From Ciona savignyi (Eukaryota; Chordata; Ascidiacea; Phlebobranchia; Cionidae): DNA of 64,000 nt. The stretch spans positions 1,613,764 to 1,677,763 of the forward strand of contig CH003275.1 in the NCBI GenBank assembly GCA_000149265.1, in the 5' to 3' direction. The position numbers and the translations under genes were made by a program. This document shows, piece after piece, positions 60,122 to 64,000 of this stretch; position 1 is the stretch's first letter; each line of letters starts with the position of its first letter. The notes beneath the pieces are model-generated. The model was given only the letters and a program-made list of their open reading frames with translations. It did not search any database and had not been told where the DNA came from.

Positions 60122-63100
60122 TCACCTACAATCGCATAAAAATACAGTTGCAAGCAAACTAAGGAAAGCACTGAAAAATACAACAGTACAATGTGACTGT
60201 ACTGATGTTGCACTGCCACGTTTGCCGGTGGACGGCCCTTCAGTTTCAAGTATAACCGAAATATTGACTTGAGGTGTCATTTGGACTTCGGGTCTTGGTG
60301 TAAATCTATTGTTGGTATTCTTGTCCTTCGGGTCCTCGGTTATAAGTGCGATTGTGGTCGTTGTCGCCTGCACTGGTGTTGTTGTTTTCTGTGTGGTCGA
60401 TTCCGTTTCAATATTGCGGGTTGTTGCAGTTTCCTTTGAAATTACAATGGCGGCTTGTGTTGTAGTCGTTTCTGGTTGTGGTGTAGTAATTGTGGGTTGT
60501 GTTGTAGTTGTCAATTGTGGTGTAGTAGTTGTGGGTTGTGTTGTAGTTGTCGGTTGTGGTGTAGTAGTTGTTGGTTGTGTTGTAGTAGTTGTAGGTTGTG
60601 TTGTAGTAGTTATCGGTTGTTGTGTAGTAGTTGTCGGCTCTTGTGTAGTAGTTGTAAGTTGTTGCGTAGTGGTTGTCGATTGTGTTGTAGTAGTTATCGG
60701 TTGTTGTGTAGTAGTTGTCGATTGTGGTGTAGTAGTTGTCGGTTGTTGCGTCGTAGTTGTCGGAGCTGGTGCAGTTGTGGTGGTATCTGGTCTAACATTT
60801 ACTGCGCGCATCGTAGTAGTTGCTGATGACGTAGTGGTGACTGGTGTCGTTGTTGGGAATTGTGACGTTGTTGTTGTTGTTTGTGACATTGAGGTAGTTT
60901 CCTGTGGTGTAGTGGTCGGTATCATTTGAGGATTTGTTGTCACAGCAGTAGTTTGTTGATCCTGGTCGGTCACAGTCTCATCTGTCGTTCCATACTCCCC
61001 GTAATCTTGCCATGTAGTAGTTTCTAGAAATAAAATACCAATGGTAAAATGGTCTTCCACAAATGTAAAAACATTGTTTTATCAAATTCACTTTATAGGA
61101 ACATTTCAAATAAACTAGCTGAGTCAGGGTCAAAATAAGAAAGAAAGTTTATTTCCATGTCTTCTGTGCTAAAAAACAAACCGATTCTATGTTGCTGTGT
61201 TTTTAATGGTTTACCTGTAGTCGGGCAATCTATTTCATCTTCGCCATCGCTGCAATCAGATACGTCATCACAAAGCCACACAATAGGAATGCAGACACCA
61301 TCACTACATGCTACGTAATCATCCGCGCACCTGCCAGCAGCAGCTGAAAAGGGAAAATACTTGTGAATTCAGGTGTCCACTTTTTATGTTATGTTGGTGT
61401 AACATATTATATAGCATGTTGTGGCCAATATATATATATATATATATTTTGCAACAGTGCATGCAGGTTATTGCATTGGAAAGGCAAGTCTGAATAACAA
61501 CAAATTATAATGGCGACTTCTTACTTTAAAGTAAAGCCTGAATATCAACAAATTGAATTCTATTAACAACTTAATTCTTACTATAAAAAACCCAGTTATA
61601 CTAGTGAAAAAAAAATCTTGTAAACAAATCTTGTAATACTATCGAAAAAAACTACTGTATATCTACTACTTGCAATGAGTTTGGGTTATTACCTGAAGTA
61701 GCGGTTATCGGTGCTGTTGTTGTATTAGCCCGCTTTGTAACGTTTACGACTGGTACAAAACTAGACGTAGTTTCAATTCTCTCGACTGGTTTAGTTGGTG
61801 AAGCCATTGGTTGCGTCGTTGATTGCGTCATTGGTTTAGTGGTTGATGACGTCATTTTCGGTACAGACGAGGAAGTTATAGTTTCTTGTTCAGTCGATAA
61901 CTTTGTAGATTGGGTGGTCGGTAACATCACTGTTTCTGTGGTCGAAGGCTCAAAAGGTTGTGTAGTCGTTGTCATCATCTGTGTTGTAGTTGATGACGCC
62001 ATTGTCTCGGCAATGGATTGGGTTGTAAGATCGGCAATCGTAGTGGTGACAATGCTTGGAACGATATCTACAACTGTCGTAGTCACAACAGCTTGCGTTG
62101 TACTGCTGGCGTTCGTAAGAATAGGAGGTAGCCCAGTGAGATCAAACCCTACAAAGAAGGCGCTTTTAATACGTGCATTTCTTATACGAATTTTACAGAT
62201 TAAGAAACCAATCATAAAGTGTCTTGCCATAGTGAAATAGTCAGCGTCGGTTCTTTTTAATCGGGTGTTAATTTTTTTTGGCTGTACCACTGTAATAGGT
62301 TGTACTTGGTTGTACAACATACCATACAACAATATAGTAAATTTATTGTCTGACCAGGTGTCACTGTATTATTATAAATTGGCAGAACTATGCGTTTGAC
62401 CTGATTGTACTAAATATTTCCCATAACTGGTGTTAATTTTCCCCCCATTAATATTAATACAATTTTAGTGTATTATGTCGTGAAGACTGGGCCGTTCAAG
62501 CTTTTTCAAAAAAAGATTGACAAGCACTGGTATACATAGCTGTAATAAATGTTTGGGAAGGGAATTACCATCACAATTTTCTTCGTCGTCGCTGTCCAGA
62601 CAATCTGGCACTCCGTCGCAAATAAACTCGTTCGAGATGCAGCTGAATCCAGACGCACATTTGTACTCGTTGCTCAAGCATTCTAAAAACAAGAATCGTC
62701 ACATTTGAATCAAGGATACAATGTTGGGTACACCGTTGAATGATAATCTGATTTTAAAACATGGCGGTTTTCACACCTATGGTGGGATTGTCACTAAGCT
62801 TTTTTATATATAGGGAGCGTTATATGAATAGGTCGCGTTAACCATTCAGCCTTACAATCGATCAATTACTATATGATTTTAACATACGTGGTTAAAGCCA
62901 GTAATTTCGTTTCCACATTCGGGCTTATTTATTTCTATTCAGAAATATTAAAATTTAAAAACTGCTCTCTTACCAATCACTCCTGGCATAGGCGGCTCTA
63001 TTAATCCAGTAGTTGTTGTTTCTAGAAAATATAATTACGTTACAATTTCAGACATTTATACCTAAACACTAAATACAAGATATTTGTTTCGTTCTTTTTT

Positions 63101-64000
63101 TAGAAAAAAATTATATTGCATTTCTCTGCACATTCAGGTTGTTGCCAACCATAAAAGGTTGTCGGTTACATTAAAAATTTTCCCGTTACTTTACATAATG
63201 AGTACCCATACAAGGAGAATTTCTAAACTAATATATTACCTGGCTGACTTGTAGTTGTCATAATTGTCTCAGTTGTCGTGATTTCTGTGACGAAATAAGC
63301 TTGCATAAGTACCGTACACTACTTTGTTTTGAACGCATTTTAAACTTGTAATATTACCTTCTGTCGTGGTTTCGGCGACGTAATTACAAGGTTCTTCAAC
63401 GATTGTGACGTCATCCAATGCGATATCGCCAACGAAACCGGTACCACGAATTCCAGTAAAGATAATCTAATTGTGTTTTCAATTTTAATATTTTGTCTTT
63501 ATTTTTTTAATGTTAAAATACTAACCCTAAAAGGAAGATCTTGTTTGGGTACTTCAAGTTCGCCCATCATCCATTTCTCCGATTGTGACCCGTCGTATGA
63601 CGTCATGATCGTACTGGTGCCATTGGATTCAATGGCAACAGCAAACGTACCGACATGACGTCCTAACATGTGGTACCTGGTGGTAAATGAGGAGTGTTAT
63701 AGTAAAACAAAGAATCCAGAAAAGAAATGACTCTATCGTCATAAAAACAATAATTAAATGAACGAGTTTAAAACCTTTGCTAAACGTTTCTCCTAAAATA
63801 ATTAAACTTATCAACGTCAGCAGATGCTGAATTTCCCCTGATTGCCCTCAGGTATCAACCCAGTCTAACATTATCTTTGCAGACATTAATAATTTTATCT
63901 CGCCTGGCTTCGAGTACAGCTTAGATTTTCTATGCTATCTTTGTAAGGTCGGGGGATTTTTGTTTTACTTACCAGTATCGGACGCACATCGCAGCCACTT
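60122..64000 (-). CDS. MAM and LDL-receptor class A mucin-like surface protein, 5' end outside window
   Basis: Nine minus-strand exons, 63973-64000 (partial), 63526-63676, 63358-63466, 63240-63284, 62974-63021, 62569-62682, 61693-62148, 61215-61343 and 60122-61023, join in frame to 659 visible residues. In order: the end of a MAM domain (CVRYWYHMLG to GDIALDDVTIVEEPC); two tiny exons encoding ETTT-type linkers; an LDLa repeat (six Cys, ending CLDSDDEENC); a ~150-aa Thr/Ser-rich stretch; a second LDLa (CDDVSDCSDGEDEIDC); a ~200-aa threonine-rich region of TTTTQP-like repeats expected to be O-glycosylated; N-glycosylation sites (NIS, NGT); and a hydrophobic C terminus, VVFFSAFLSLLATVFL, ending CDCR. 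That tail fits a GPI signal or a membrane anchor with almost no cytoplasmic part. LDLa Asp/Glu calcium ligands are present. I infer an extracellular or apical surface role; no specific orthologue is recognised. Confidence 0.88.
60455..60780 (-). repeat. coding minisatellite of the threonine-rich region
   Basis: Repeats of a 21-27-base unit, read on the plus strand as GTTGTAGTAGTTGTCGGTTG-like, encode ACNACN runs separated by CAA and CCN codons. Copy number is likely variable between individuals. Confidence 0.8.

Noticed and set aside
60309-60929. 206-codon Val-rich and 123-codon Cys/Ser-rich frames on the plus strand
   Set aside because: They are antisense shadows of the ACN/CAA repeats encoding the threonine-rich region of the minus-strand gene.

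Overview
The window reads as nuclear DNA of an invertebrate chordate, most likely a tunicate such as Ciona. It is AT-rich, and its genes have many small exons with short introns. Single pre-duplication orthologues stand where vertebrates have pairs (one MTMR1/2-type gene, one USP35/38-type gene). Short tRNA-headed repeats are scattered throughout. The species is inferred; the gene content is read directly from spliced translations.

Five protein-coding genes can be assembled with consistent splice phases. (1) Positions 7312-15316 (+): a myotubularin phosphoinositide 3-phosphatase of the MTMR2 type, 12 coding exons, about 607 aa. (2) 15755-16663 (-): MITD1, 3 exons, 250 aa, tail-to-tail with MTMR2. 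(3) 17009-41055 (+): PCF11, the pre-mRNA cleavage and termination factor, 27 coding exons, about 1761 aa, sharing a 345-bp divergent promoter with MITD1. (4) 44914-55641 (+): a USP35/38-type ubiquitin protease, 15 exons, about 895 aa, catalytic triad intact. (5) 60122-64000 (-): the 3' part of a MAM / LDL-receptor-A / threonine-rich mucin-like surface protein that runs off the right edge.

Between and within these lie 1-7311 (gene-poor, with a hAT terminus and tandem repeats), the 8.2-kb PCF11 intron 5 (almost wholly a nested tandem repeat), 41056-44913 (a cluster of SINEs) and 55642-60121 (SINEs, a minisatellite and a ~950-bp inverted-repeat transposon). About twenty copies of one tRNA-derived SINE family lie in both orientations. 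Several small DNA transposons are delimited by inverted repeats and, in two cases, by exact 8-bp target duplications.

The genes do not form one pathway. MTMR2 (endosomal phosphoinositides) and MITD1 (ESCRT-III at the midbody) are both membrane-trafficking genes. PCF11 is nuclear RNA processing and USP35/38 is ubiquitin signalling. Human PCF11, USP35 and MTMR2 all lie on 11q14-q21, so part of this neighbourhood may be an ancient chordate linkage.

The most unusual structure is the PCF11 intron 5 array: four ~1.56-kb blocks, each of four ~335-bp monomers. Two neighbouring blocks with their spacers are almost identical over 2.25 kb, and one of them holds a 100-N assembly gap.
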